Assembly: GCF_020520425.1 (NCBI RefSeq)
Contig: NC_079487.1
Coordinates: forward strand, 86,557,141-86,621,140
Direction of reading: 5' to 3'
DNA length: 64,000 bases
DNA from: Spinacia oleracea
Taxonomy: Eukaryota; Streptophyta; Magnoliopsida; Caryophyllales; Amaranthaceae
Shown: one piece after another, positions 51,201-62,663 of the stretch
Position numbering within the stretch: the first letter of the stretch is position 1
Layout: every line of letters starts with the position of its first letter
Made by a program: the position numbers and the translations under genes
The notes under the pieces: model-generated
Seen by the model: the letters and a program-made list of their open reading frames with translations, nothing else
Database searches by the model: none
Told to the model about the DNA's origin: nothing

Positions 51201-54200
51201 CAAAATCACCACCAGCGTTATCACAACGAGCATCATCATCAACAGAATTGTTTTCTTTTCTCAAGTGTTCAGCATAGGCAACAATTGAGTCAATAATCTC
51301 CAAAAACACAGGATCACTGTATCCTGGACTGTCTGATAATTCTTGTCGCCGACTCTTTAACAAATTTATACGGTCCTTATGGAAACTGGACACAACATAT
51401 AAATCACGGCAATATATTCTCATTGCTAATTGCAACTCCTTCACACAAAAAAAAAAAGAAAAATATTAAGAAAAGAAAACACCAGCTAAATAGTTAACTA
51501 ATTGAATTATCTAAACAATTATATAATTCATGAAAAAAGATAACTAATTGATGAAATACATTAACTAAATGCTGTAAAAAGTTAACTAATTGAAGGAAAA
51601 GGTTAACTATTTGATGAAATAACTTAACTAATTGATGGAATGATGAAACTATTGGAAAAATTCATTAAAAAATAAGTTAACTTATAGAGAAAAAATAGTT
51701 AACTAATTGATGAAATAAGATAACTAATTGCTGAAATAGGTTAACTAATTCATAAAATAAGTAACACTTGGTTAACTAATTAATGGAAAAAGTTGACTAA
51801 TTGCTGTAAAAGGTTAACTAATTTAAGCAAAAGGTTAACTATTGTGAGATAGGTTAACTAATTGAATAAAAAGGTTTACTAATTCATAAAAAAGGTTAAC
51901 TAATTGATGGTACAAGTTAACTAATTGAATGAAAAGGTTTACTAATTCATAAAAAGGTTAACTAATTGATGGTACAAGTTAACTAATTATATAAAAAGGT
52001 TTACTAATTCATAAAAAAGGTTAACTAATTGACAAAATAGGTTAACTATTAAAAAGATTCATTAAAAAAACAATACAACAAAAATAAATATGAACATTAT
52101 CATGACTTACATCATCGCAGGTATCTTGAATTTCAGCATCAGTTTGAAGACTTTCCGGAATTTGGAACTCAATAATCCTGCTTCGATCAGCTTGGAAATT
52201 ATCCGGTGCACCTTCCGAAGGTTTAGCAGAAGCAGCAGGAGCACCAGAAGCAGCATGAGCACCAGAAGCAGCAGGAGCAGCAGAAGCTTCAGGAACCTCG
52301 AGTTTGATAGGGTTAAGACCCCCTAACAAATCAGCAAAAGTCTTAGACACGGGATAGCTGGTTATATCAACCAAAGCTATCCCAAAACCCATCTTCTCCT
52401 CGGAGGCCAGACGTTCAGTCACTTGTTCATCATTCCAATGTTGAACAAGTGGGATTTCCTTAGGGGGGACTACACCCCGAAATAACGATCTTTGAAGATA
52501 AATTATCTCCAAAAATAGAACACAGCCACCAACTTTGTCATTCTTGACACTCGCTCTCCACCTCTCGACAGCAAACCCAAGCTGGTTTAACACATATTTA
52601 CACCAATTTTGTTTCACAATCTGTGAAACATCCTCAACAGCCTTCAGAACCTTGATGTCTAACAACCGGTTAGACGTAGGAGCCAAAAATACACCTATAA
52701 AAACAATAAGATAATTACAGAAATCAATAAGATAATAGGTTAACTAATTCATAAAAATAGTTCACTAATTGATGTAAAAAGTTAACTAAATGATGAACAA
52801 AGTTAACTAAATGTAAAATAGGTTAACTAATTGTAAAATAAGTCAACTGATTGATGAAAACAGTAACTAATGGATAAAAAAGGTAAACTAATTGTTAAAT
52901 AGGTGAACTAATTAATGAAAAAAGAAGAATAATTAATAAAAAAAAGGTAAACTAATTAATGTAAATGGTTAACTATATACTTGCTGTTAAAGGTAAATAA
53001 CTTGAGCATAAATAATTTAGAAATTTTTACCTAAAACATATACCACAAAGGCACGTTTAAAATCATCTCCACATTCATCTGTTTTCAAAAAAGACTCCAA
53101 CTCCGTCAAGGTGGGAGCCTGCACAGTTGGTTTCTTGTGGAACTTCTCATTCCATCTCTGAATCATTTCATGGTTGGCATCTCCTTCAACCCGCTTTCTT
53201 GGCGTCTCTTGAACATCAAAAATCCTTGTTCCATGGCAAGCCAAAGACGTCATAGACATCATAATCATATAACTGAACATTATGTGTTTCTCCAAACTGG
53301 AGCATATGACCAACACAATTAAAATGCTGAAGTAGCCATGGAACAAGGCGTGTGTTGACTTCATGAAGTCGAACACACAACAAACCACCAAAAACAATTT
53401 CTTTAATAGCTTTCACTTTGTTATCATTCTTCTTTATAGAATTAAGAAGATTAATCAACGCCTCTGGTCTACAATTTAGTTTGTAACCCCTACACAAAAC
53501 AAAAGAATTTAATTAATGAAAATATTTAACTAATTGCTTAAGAAGTTAACTAATTGAAGAAAAAGGTTAACTATTTAATGAAATAGGTTAACTAAGTGAA
53601 AAAAACTTCACTAATCATGCAATAGGTTAACTAATTGATGAAATAGGTTAACTAATTATTGGAAAAAGTTAACTAATTGCAGTCAAAAGTTAACTAATTA
53701 ATGGAAAAAGTTAACTAATTGCAGTCAAAAGTTCACTAATTAATGGAAAAAGTTAACTAATTAGTGGGAAAAGTTAACTAATTAGTGGAAAGATTCTTTT
53801 TAAAAAAATGTTAACTAATTACTGAAAAATATTTAACTAATTGCAGTCAAAAGTTAACTAATGAAGCAAAAGTTAACTAAATGTAAAATAGGTTATGATA
53901 ATTGCAAAATCAATTTTTAACTAATTGTGTTTTAAGGTTAACTAATTATTTTAATTACATAACTACTTCATATAGGTAAAATAATTTGTTTCAAAGCAAA
54001 AGTAATTAATTTAAAAATAAATAACAAATAGTCATACTTATCCAACTAATTAAACAGTGATAAATAACAGTTACAAAGATAGGAGTTATACCTATCCAAC
54101 TCTACAACTTCCCCGCCATCTTCCGTATATTCTAATTTAACTTTCGACTTCTTTGGCCCCCTTCCAATTTTCCTCTCATCTGCACTCAGCTTTGGACTAG

Positions 54201-54300
54201 CTGGAATATCTTCAGTCGGCCTTGAACTGCCTTCCACATCTTGACTCGACTTCCCAGCATCGTGATAATCAGATGGTTTGTTTGCATTTTTCGACCTCAT
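48215..54300 (-). CDS. Transposon-borne Ulp1-like (C48) cysteine protease
   Basis: Likely cleaves or resembles enzymes that cleave SUMO/ubiquitin-like tags; its role for the transposon is unknown. Exons: 54092-54300, 53031-53490, 52111-52694, 50864-51438, 50567-50744, 49769-49900, 49320-49646, 48215-48733. The catalytic domain is in the 49320-49646 exon: His in YKVHLSLFIV, Asp in VYVDN, Cys in HVDCGIFLM; the usual Gln before the Cys is not evident. The N-terminal part has the VFGLPW and FVVYVLGVFLAPTSN segments typical of MULE ULP proteins. The middle has Ala/Pro- and Gly/Pro/Lys-rich repeats, and the C-terminus a Lys/Glu coiled coil and basic tail. One lesion: exon 2 needs a 1-base change near 53216 (T5 run) to stay open, so it may be a recent pseudogene or a sequence error. 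Confidence 0.75.
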
Positions 54301-54900
54301 TATGTGAACTGAAACTATAAATGAATGTAGTTCAATATATTGCAATACGCAAATAAAAAGAATGTGTAATGAACATAAGCAGTATAAATAACAATAAAAA
54401 CAAAACAACTTCATTGTGTAACTAATTGCTTTGAATGTTTCACTAACAGGTTAAAATAGTTAACTAATTGGATTATGCAATTAACTAATTGGTCAAAAAA
54501 GTGAACTAATTGGTCAAGAAAGTTTGAAATCAAATAAATAACTAATTCGTTTAATACTTGATTTATGAATGTCAGAATATGACTAATTGCTTTGAAAGAA
54601 TAACTAATTGGTAAAAATAATTAACTAATTGAATAAAAAACTAACTATTTATCAACGAACTTTTAATTTGTTTTAAAACTTAACTAATAAATGTCATTAC
54701 TAAACTAATAACAACAAATACAAAACTAATTCATGTGCACAGATGAACAAGAATAAAATGGAAAATATGACGAAAATTAAAACTAAAAATACTGTTATCT
54801 TAACTAAATACACGAAATTCTAAACTAAAACATCTACAGGTTGATAAAATCATGAATAGTAAACTAAATCTCGCAGTTAAAAAATCGAAAAAAACACCAA

Positions 54901-55320
54901 CACAAACTTCAAATTATGAACAAATTGAACAAAAGAAGAAAAAATGACAAGAAGCTTCAAAAATATTGTCGAAAATGAAGAACAACCGAAAGTATCACAA
55001 ATCACAATTACAAAACCCTAAATCAAAACCAAAAACAGTAAGAAACAAAAACGAACTTCAAATGATAACAAAATTGAACAAAAAGAAGAAAAAATGACAA
55101 AAAAAACTTCAAAAATATTGTCGAAAATGAAGAACAACCGAAATTATCACAAATCACAATTACAAAACCCTAAATCAAAACCAAAAACAGTAAGAAACAA
55201 AACGAACATCAAATGATGACAGAATTGAACAAAAAGTAGATGAAAATAGAAAGAACTTACCGAATGTTGAAGTAAATCGGAAAATATCACAATCACACCT
55301 TCAAAACCCTAAATCGAACG
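54901..55320. repeat. ~150-bp tandem repeat upstream of the protease gene
   Basis: Units start near 54901, 55052 and 55202. The first two are almost identical; the third diverges after about 45 bp and shares only its end (AAAACCCTAAATC). It lies in the probable 5' leader/intron of the protease gene. Confidence 0.85.
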
Positions 55321-55526
55321 AAAAAAAAGAGGATAAATTAGTAAGAACTACACACTAACAAAGAAAAACAAGTGAAAATGCAAAAAACTTACAGAAATTG
55401 AAGAAATCGAAGAGAAGATCAAAGAGTAGAAGCTTTCTCTCTCCTAAAATGGAAGAACTCGGCGGTTTCTCTCTCTAAAAGATGAACAGTGATTTGAAAA
55501 TGGGCAAAAACGTGGGAAAGAAAAGC

Positions 55527-55537
55527 CTTTTATACTA
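55527..55537 (-). promoter_or_regulatory. Probable TATA box of the protease gene
   Basis: Minus strand AGTATAAAAGG, followed downstream by an A/G-rich leader and a CT-rich patch at about 55430-55480. A GC-rich block with ACCCGCGTC repeats lies just upstream (55575-55615). Confidence 0.5.
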
Positions 55538-55675
55538 AACCCGAAAAAATAACCGTTTTCAACCCGATTCAGATTTGACCCGCGTCCTGACCCGCGTCAC
55601 GACCCGCGCTGCCATGTCGACACGTCTGACGCTGTCAGTCGGTCTTATTGAAATTTTTGTAGAATGGTATTATAA

Positions 55676-55745
55676 TATTTAGGATTATTCTAGAATAAAT
55701 TATAGTTAGGATTAAAATGAGAACGGTCACATAGTTGAGATTATT
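55676..55745. repeat. Inverted homologue of 26757-26830
   Basis: Shares GTTAGGATTAAAATGAGA and flanks with 26757-26830 in opposite orientation. It lies just outside the GC-rich block at the right end of the MULE. Confidence 0.55.
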
Positions 55746-55776
55746 AATGTTAATTTTACTTTTTATATTTGTTTTA

Positions 55777-56056
55777 GACCTGATCAAGATGAGCCGGCCC
55801 GGCCGAAATTTTCGCGGGTTTGGGCAGAATTTTCCGGCCCGGCCCGAAAATTTTATTTTTTTGGGTGGGTTTGGGAAACATAAAAATACACTTTTTAGTT
55901 ATAAATTTGGTCCGGCCCGAAAAGGCCGGTGGGCCCGCCCCGAAAATAACGGGTTTGGACACAAAATTTTGGCCCGAATCTTGGCCTGGCCCGACCCGAC
56001 ATAAAGGGCTGGTTTTTTACGCTCAAGCCCGGCCCGGCCCGCCATTTGATCAGGTC
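55777..56056. mobile_element. GC-rich MITE
   Basis: 280 bp. GACCTGATCAA at the left and TTGATCAGGTC at the right, both flanked by TA. The interior repeats GGCCCGGCCCG and GGGTTTGG. No transposase; family not identified. Confidence 0.75.
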
Positions 56057-56825
56057 TAATTTGTTCTTAGATTTTTAATTTTTTTTTTAATATGGTGAAA
56101 GAACGGGTAGGAAATTAAATTGGAGAAAGAAGGATACAATAGTCTTTCAGTTGTTTTTAATGTCATTAATCTTTCTTATAATTAACGTTTTTTATAATGC
56201 ATTTAGTACTTGTGAATACCAATAGATGTTTAAATTAGAAAAAAAAATAGAGTTATGGAAATATAAACTATAGCACGTTATAAACTCGACTTGATTTATA
56301 AAGGAGCTGGACATCCGCATATTTCACGTTGACTTATCAAGAAATGATAAGTAGACAAGCATAGGAAAATGATATGAATCGAATATGGAGTACGATATTT
56401 TCAACGGAAATGAAATTTAATGCTTAGTACGGAGTACTATATTTCCTTTTTGTTCCTAGATATAAATTTGAACGAAGAAGGAAAGTATAACATACCTTCA
56501 TTACAAACAAAAAATATTCTTAACAAAATATTATTTCCATTCCTCTAAAATATAGACACAGAATGTATGCTTTTGTGGCCTTGGGTTGAGTAACTCAACG
56601 CAAATATTTTTAACGAAATATTTGCCCTTGTGGCTCATTCGAACAAATTATTTTCTTTTCTCTAAAAGTTAGATAGAGAATAACACGATTTGGTGGTTTT
56701 GGATTCAAGTAACTCAACTCAATGACAAGATCTACACGTGATTGACTTGAAAATTTTCAATTACTATTACTAAAAAAGTTATATAAATCTTTCATCGTCA
56801 AAAATATCTTCCATGTCCATTCTTG
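56057..56825. other. Intergenic DNA
   Basis: A loosely duplicated block at about 56515-56615 and 56630-56725 (AAATATT and GAGTAACTCAAC/AAGTAACTCAAC phrases). No gene seen. Confidence 0.45.
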
Positions 56826-56828
56826 TAT

Positions 56829-56998
56829 TTTTTTTGTTGGTTCTACTACGAGAAGACAAATCTCCGGTGGGAGTTTGTATGAGTATTTTGATGGGCAACA
56901 TCCCTCCAGTTGAGGCTTTTCCCATATCCATGACTCAAACCCGAGATCTTGGTTAAACAACAAGAAATCTTTAACCACTCATGCCAACCTCAATTGGT
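56829..56998 (-). mobile_element. tRNA-derived SINE
   Basis: On the minus strand the head reads GGTTGGCATGAGTGGTTAA (A-box like) followed by GGGTTTGAGTCATGG (B-box like), with an A-run after about 170 bp. This fits a short tRNA-derived SINE. No target duplication was found. Confidence 0.65.
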
Positions 56999-57279
56999 AC
57001 TATTTTTGCGTTAGTAGTTGTGGAAATTTATTGACAACTTGTGTAATTGGGTTGCATACTTGGCTACTTGCACTGCCCGGATACTTGCACTAGTTGCATT
57101 TTGCATACTAAGGTTTTACATACGGAGTAATTGGTAATTTCCCCCACAAGAAAGAAAAATCAGCCGTAAAGAAAGAAAATTCAATAAAAGAAAAGAAAAA
57201 AAGAATCCCCCCCAAAAAAATCAATTTCTTCATAAATCATAAAATTAAATTGGAAAATATCAATTCTGAATTGTGCATC

Positions 57280-58694
57280 ATGTCTTGCTGTTTGTGTTGT
57301 AAACCTCTAATTTGGATCGAACCCATAAAGAGGAACTCTGCAATAATTCCTCTAAGAAGATTCCATAGCGTCGTCGTTTCTGGTTTGATGCATCAGAGGT
57401 TCAATTTCAAGGTCCGAGCTTCGATGGTGGATTCTTCATCAGATAGTTCTTCCAATTTTGCTGATCGAATTGAACAAGCCTGGTCAATTTCTCAGGTAAT
57501 TACCTTTCATTGTTATAATTTGCAGACCTTTTTTTAAGCTAGAAATGCCATGTTTTTGGGGTTTTAATTTTATTTGGAACCATAGAAAATGTGGAATTTT
57601 ACAATTATGAGTTAGTTTTCGTTAAATTTCCTTCATGGAGGAGTAAAATAATTATGCATAATGGAGTGTAATTTAATTGGGTTGTACTTGTTTGTGCTCC
57701 AAATTAAAGTTATCTGTGGAAGAAATTGAGCTAAATTTTATTTTGAGCATGTTTCTCTGTTGGGAATTTGGGATGAAGAAGTTTGGACAGAGATTTCACA
57801 GCAAGGAAAATATTTTTGACAATTTGACCAATAAATATGATGGGAATTGTGTACTAGATGGTAATGAATGTTGGAATGCAGCATTGCTCTTGATATAGTA
57901 TATTAATCGAGCTTATACGATTTGTTTCGTGGAATATGGATGGATTGATGATGGCAAATGCCAAATGCTACTATGGACTATATGTAGCTGTGTCAGCAGA
58001 GCATACCTCCTTAGACATCCTAGGGTTAAATGCAAGATTGTAATGTGCTCCACAGCTCCAGGGTTAAGAGGGTATTTGTGTTCTTGTGGTTTGATTTACT
58101 ATTTTTCTCTGTTGTCTTTCGTACCTATGTACTCGGATGCTGGATGCATCATCTTACCTCAAATACTAATGTCGGTTCCAACTATCCAAGACACTTGATC
58201 GTAAAACTTGTTTTAGGCCAATAACATTGGATATTTTTTCATAAACTAGCTGAGTCTGAAATTTCAGTGTTCTGACACCAACACTGAGAAACATACTACA
58301 TAGTTTCTAACATCTTTAATGTGTATGCACTATGCAGCAACCTACCCCCATTCCTTGCTCTTCTTGCAGCTCGAATGGGAGTGTTGAATGCAAATGGTGT
58401 GCTGGTACAGGATTTTTCATTATTGGTGATAATATGCTTTGTGAAGTTCCGTCCAGAAACACTACTTGTGTTATATGTGCCGGAGAGGTAAGCAATTCGT
58501 GAATGACCTTGCCTTTTTATATTCAGTAGTCTCAACTACTTGTATGATTTTTATTGCACCCTCTAGCGTAGGATGAAAAGAGTGTTCTTTTGGTGCGCTC
58601 TGGTTTTCTGTAGGGTTCAACTCAATGCAGCAATTGTCAAGGGACTGGATTTCGTGCGAGATGGTTAGGGAAGCCACCAATCTACAAAGACTAG
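57280..58694 (+). CDS. DnaJ-type cysteine-rich zinc-finger protein
   Basis: Three exons, 57280-57495, 58338-58487 and 58614-58694, all phase 0 with GT-AG borders; 148 aa. The first ATG is used; upstream in-frame sequence has no ATG. Residues 1 to about 50 are basic and Ser/Arg/Leu-rich, resembling a plastid transit peptide. The mature part has four CxxCxxxG-like motifs (CSSCSSNG, CKWCAGTG, CVICAGEG, CSNCQGTG), the two-zinc fold of DnaJ without J domain. Relatives such as BSD2 and LQY1 are plastid chaperones or thiol-disulfide factors; the exact orthologue is not assigned. The ending RWLGKPPIYKD is intact. Confidence 0.88.
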
Positions 58695-60083
58695 GGCTGC
58701 TTCTGTTGTAAAAATTCTTGAAAGTAAAAGGTTACAGTGCTTCTTATTCTGATTAAAACAACATCCGAGTATGAACCACAGTCTCATATTTTGTTTGCAC
58801 CAAAAAAAAAGTTTCATTATTTGATTTGAAAAGTAGAATTGTTACATGCGAAGTATATATCATTTTTTTTTATAATCATAGTGGGCTGCATTTCTATGAA
58901 GTTCAAACAGAGCCTCAATTGCACTATTTCATTTTGTTAATTATCAGTTGTCTTGCATTTGATGTGGTGTACCTGTACTGTTCCTGCATAAATCTTTGGT
59001 AATGTTCTTTATACAATTGACACATAAATTTTGTTGTTTTTGCACAGTAGACTCAACATATTAGTATGTTGCTACGATGTCTCTATTTGGAGAAAGATCT
59101 GCAATAGCGATGTGAAAAATGATCGTGTCCCCAACTACTCCATACTTGTCCAAACTCCAAGAGGGTAATTCCTAAAATAGAGATATTTTATCAGGATGCC
59201 TAGAAATATAATCATGTAGTTTGTATACTATTATGAGACATCCTTGAAATATTGTCACACTTGATACTCCAGAAGTGGTGAAGCAAGGATGAGAGACTCG
59301 AGCATTATAAATCACGATAAATCCTCATTAGTCATTACATTCTTGCCCATATTTCAGACGAAGAGAGCAAATGACTTATGTATGGGGCACTCTGTCTCCA
59401 AGCTTCTGAATAGCAGAGAAGTAGCTGCTGTTGTCACCGACATTATGATCCCACAATCTTAGATTCATACCATTTGTTTGTGCCAGAAATTTGCATTCCC
59501 TGATGGATGGCACTTCAATTCTTGGCCGATTCTCTAGTAGACGCCGACTTACAGTGAAAGTTTGATGTTCTTAATTAGTCAATACTCGTATTGACCTCTC
59601 ACTCTCTCAGGGCTCTTAATTTACTGTTTTCTTTATGATTATCAATCTGTTCATCCGCATTATCGCTTGTCTAATTTATGACTTTAATAGCCTTATATGC
59701 ACACAATCGTGTGCGTCAATTATATCAGAAATTTATATAATAGAAAATTCAACTTAAAAAAATTGATAAACATTATTAAACAACAAATATCTAATAAATC
59801 ATATTATGGGCATAAGTATATAATTTTGCCAAATTTAAGTTCTTACGTAATTAATCATTCCATGTTTTGGCAACAGTAATTAATTTTGACTTAAAATTTG
59901 ATATGATTTTTTTTTTAATCTCGTTTTATAAATAGGGAACTTTTTGCTGATTGCTAATGCTATCAGACATTATATTTTGCGGTGAATTGAGAATTTGAGA
60001 TATTAATATAGTCGTATTATATATTTGGGATATTAATAATATTTAAAATTTTATGCATGAATAGTTGTTAGCAGTAAATAATA
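58695..60083. other. 3' flank and intergenic DNA
   Basis: Probable 3' untranslated region of the zinc-finger gene, then AT-rich DNA. No further coding exon recognised. Confidence 0.5.
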
Positions 60084-60342
60084 TTTCCTCTGTCTTTTAA
60101 TACTCGCAACGTTTGTTAGTTTCACGCAGGTCAATGCACAACTTTGATCATTTATATCTTAAATTCTCTTTATGCAAAAATTATAAAAAGTTGATATTTT
60201 GAAAATACACATTGAGACGAATCTAACAAGATCCCACATGACTATGTTTTATCTTATATAAAAAGCACTAAAAATAGTCAAAGTAGATTATATGAATAGT
60301 TGCAAAAATCCAAACGTTGCGAGTATTAAAAGACGGAGGAAG
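60084..60342. mobile_element. Stowaway-like MITE
   Basis: 259 bp with TA flanks. The left end is TTTCCTCTGTCTTTTAATAC; the right end inverted ends AAAAGACGGAGGAAG. Matching CGCAACGTTTG and CAAACGTTGCG extend the inverted repeat to about 37 bp. Confidence 0.88.
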
Positions 60343-60597
60343 TATTTTTTTACTTTTTTTCAACAAAATTACTTCCGGCATGAAAATAGCCGAAATTGTG
60401 AATTTGAATCAATTTTCCTAATTGGTTAACAACGTTAAAGATTGCATGTGTGAATAGTTGTTTGACTTTTTTTTGGGGTTAGCACATTTCATTACTTTCT
60501 TATTACCTTGTTGAATTACTATTTTCATGTTATTTAACTAATCACCTCAAATTAGTTTTTCAATTTTTTAAGTGAATGCAATTCGTTTTAGTGAATT

Positions 60598-60731
60598 ATT
60601 ATTAAGGATATTATAATCTATTCATAGGGGACACTAAACAATCATTTACGTTTATGACCTCAGGATTATTAAGGATATTATAATCTATTCATAGGGGACA
60701 CTAAACAATCATTTACGTTTATGACCTCAGG
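60598..60731. repeat. 67-bp tandem duplication
   Basis: Two identical 67-bp units, 60598-60664 and 60665-60731, starting ATTATTAAGG and ending TGACCTCAGG. Confidence 0.95.
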
Positions 60732-61249
60732 AGTTCCCTTATATAATAGAGATAGAGATTCTTTACTCCGTAATACTCTCGTGAAATCTAACATACTAGT
60801 TGAAAAATTCCTACTACAAGAAGCGAGCCCATTAAGAACAGGCCATCCCTTACTGAAAGACCCAATTCCCATCCGATTTTGTGAAAGTGTTCATAACAGG
60901 ATAATTAGACCCGACGTAATCCAGCCCGTATAGTTTCTTTTCAACTTCAGATATATCGCCATTCTTGGACCTTCCAATCCTCCTTTAAAATCGAGCTGAA
61001 GCTTATTCGAGTTTAATCGTTTTACAAAAGCAGGGAATTGAAGCTCATTCGAGTCAATATTGTTTCCAATTGAAGCTTATTCGAGCTGGGTTTTAGCAGA
61101 TTCGTATAGTAAGGTATATACTCTTGCTATTCTGACTACATTTTTTTGCTCTTGAATTATATTTATGCAACTTGAATTTGGTTTTTGAGTATTACTTGAT
61201 TATTGTGATCATCATTTATTCAAATTTTCATCTTCTTTTTGCTGATACA

Positions 61250-61310
61250 ACAACAACAAAGCCTTAATCCCAAAATGATTTGGGGTCGGCTAATATGAAT
61301 CGTCGTAGGA
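61250..61310. repeat. SINE-like fragment
   Basis: AACAACAACAAAGCCTTA followed by TGATTTGGGGTCGGCTAA is a widely dispersed plant motif known from Au-type SINEs. Full ends not seen. Confidence 0.45.
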
Positions 61311-62663
61311 GATCGTCATTGTCACCAATCGAACCAAAGAGGAGCAAGAAGTAATAAGAAAAACAAGGAAGAGAAAGTGGAATTAATGAAAGTAAGATAA
61401 GAGAAAAATGTATATATATTATAGAAGAAATATTGTAAGAGATAATAAAAAATAAGTAAAGTTTAAATTTTCTTTTTGCTGATTCAATAAAATAATTGCA
61501 ATCCTTTAAGCTAATTTAATTAAGATGCAGAAGTTCAGAAATTTGATTTTCTAATATTAATAATGAGGTCCATTAGTGAATTCACTTGTTTGTAATTAGG
61601 AAATGTTGTTATTTTCAAGTTCATGTCAATTTTTATTGACGATTGGAAGAAACTAATTGCAGTGTAAAGTATGCACAAAGTTAGAGACTCGAATTATGTA
61701 GCAATGTAATACGAATTATTCACTGTTTATTTTTGAAAGGTGTGAATCAAATATGATTTCTTTGACAAGTTGAACTATACATTTGACTTTTTGAATTCTG
61801 ACAATCATAGTGCCACCACTATTGTAATTTGTAAATGTTCGGTTGGTAAAATGTTTCAAGTATTTGGAAATTGGGAAATCTACCGATGCACATTTCTGTA
61901 TATTTTCGCCTTTGGGAGAGTTTTAATACATTGGTATTTTGGGATCTTAAGGAGGGGCAAGGTTTTGTGTTGCGCAATGATTGATGGGGAAAGCCTTTGA
62001 GGTGGACCAATATGCTGTAGAAGTGTTAGGAGGGAAGTGGTGGCATATTTACTGTGTCAGGATCATGATTTGAGGATGGGGTGAGGGCCTGAGGGGTATT
62101 GTTATTATGTCCTGCCCGTTCTTCTATGAGTGTTTCTGTGATGGATGAACTGCATAACTGCATTTTTCACTGGACTCTTATAGTCTTACCGATGATTTAA
62201 TATTTTTCACCATTCCTACTCCCTCGCCACATGGTCTTAATCTACTTTAAATGTTTCTATCGATAATTCTGGCGTCTTTCAGAATAATGGGCCCTGGTGT
62301 TACGAAGGTTTCAGATAAAACTTCCCATCCATGTAACCAAAGTGCGGAGTTTTTGTTGGTTGTTAAAGTAATTATATTAAGTTGACCCCGATCTCATTTG
62401 GTTTGCAGCTAAATAGTGGTGGGTTTTTTCTTGTTGGGATTTTTGGGTTAATATTATTGCTCCTGTTTAATCTTCCCAGCTGATGAATAGATGATAAGCA
62501 CGATTAACAAGAACTCAAATGTCACTAAAGTTCTTGTCTTGTAATCAGTGGGTTCACCAGCTTCACCTTGAAAGGTATTTGATATTGAGACTCTTTTACC
62601 TAGGCATTCTCCCTTTACTCTAAAATTATTTTCACGCTCTTATTGCCCTTTTCCTTCTATTCT

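Larger units (their letters stand above)
42069..54720. repeat. Dispersed ~21-bp GTTAACTAATTG repeats in introns
   Basis: Well over a hundred degenerate copies of a unit like AAAAAGTTAACTAATTGATG fill the introns of both MULE genes and the 5' leader of the protease gene, but not the exons. At 48830-48995 they form a clean array with 21-bp period. In protease-gene introns all units have one orientation. In transposase introns both orientations occur as blocks (for example 46040-46130 against 46140-46460; 47560-47640 against 47690-47900). Confidence 0.95.
41200..55640. mobile_element. Large Mutator-like element carrying a Ulp1-like protease gene
   Basis: Approximate bounds. Two convergent multi-exon genes: a FAR1/MULE/SWIM transposase on plus (41488-48102) and a C48 Ulp1-like protease gene on minus (48215-54300). 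Their stops are about 110 bp apart and their promoters face inward from the two ends (TATA-like boxes near 41325 and 55532). This gene pair is the hallmark of the Kaonashi/CUMULE class of MULEs in rice, Arabidopsis and melon. No terminal inverted repeats or 9-bp duplications could be assigned, so non-TIR ends are possible. Confidence 0.8.
60343..62663. other. Upstream region of the ferrochelatase gene
   Basis: Holds a tandem duplication (60598-60731), a SINE-like fragment (about 61250-61310) and repeated CGAGTTTAATCG/TTATTCGAG phrases at 60990-61090. A 5' untranslated exon with an intron may be present (a donor-like AGTAAGGTATATAC near 61110), but this is weak. Confidence 0.4.

Noticed and set aside
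55735..56059. ORFs on both strands rich in Gly, Pro and Arg
   Set aside because: Inside the GC-rich MITE.
57677..58224. Three ORFs between exons of the zinc-finger gene
   Set aside because: They lie in the intron and show no domain; the flanking exons join in phase without them.
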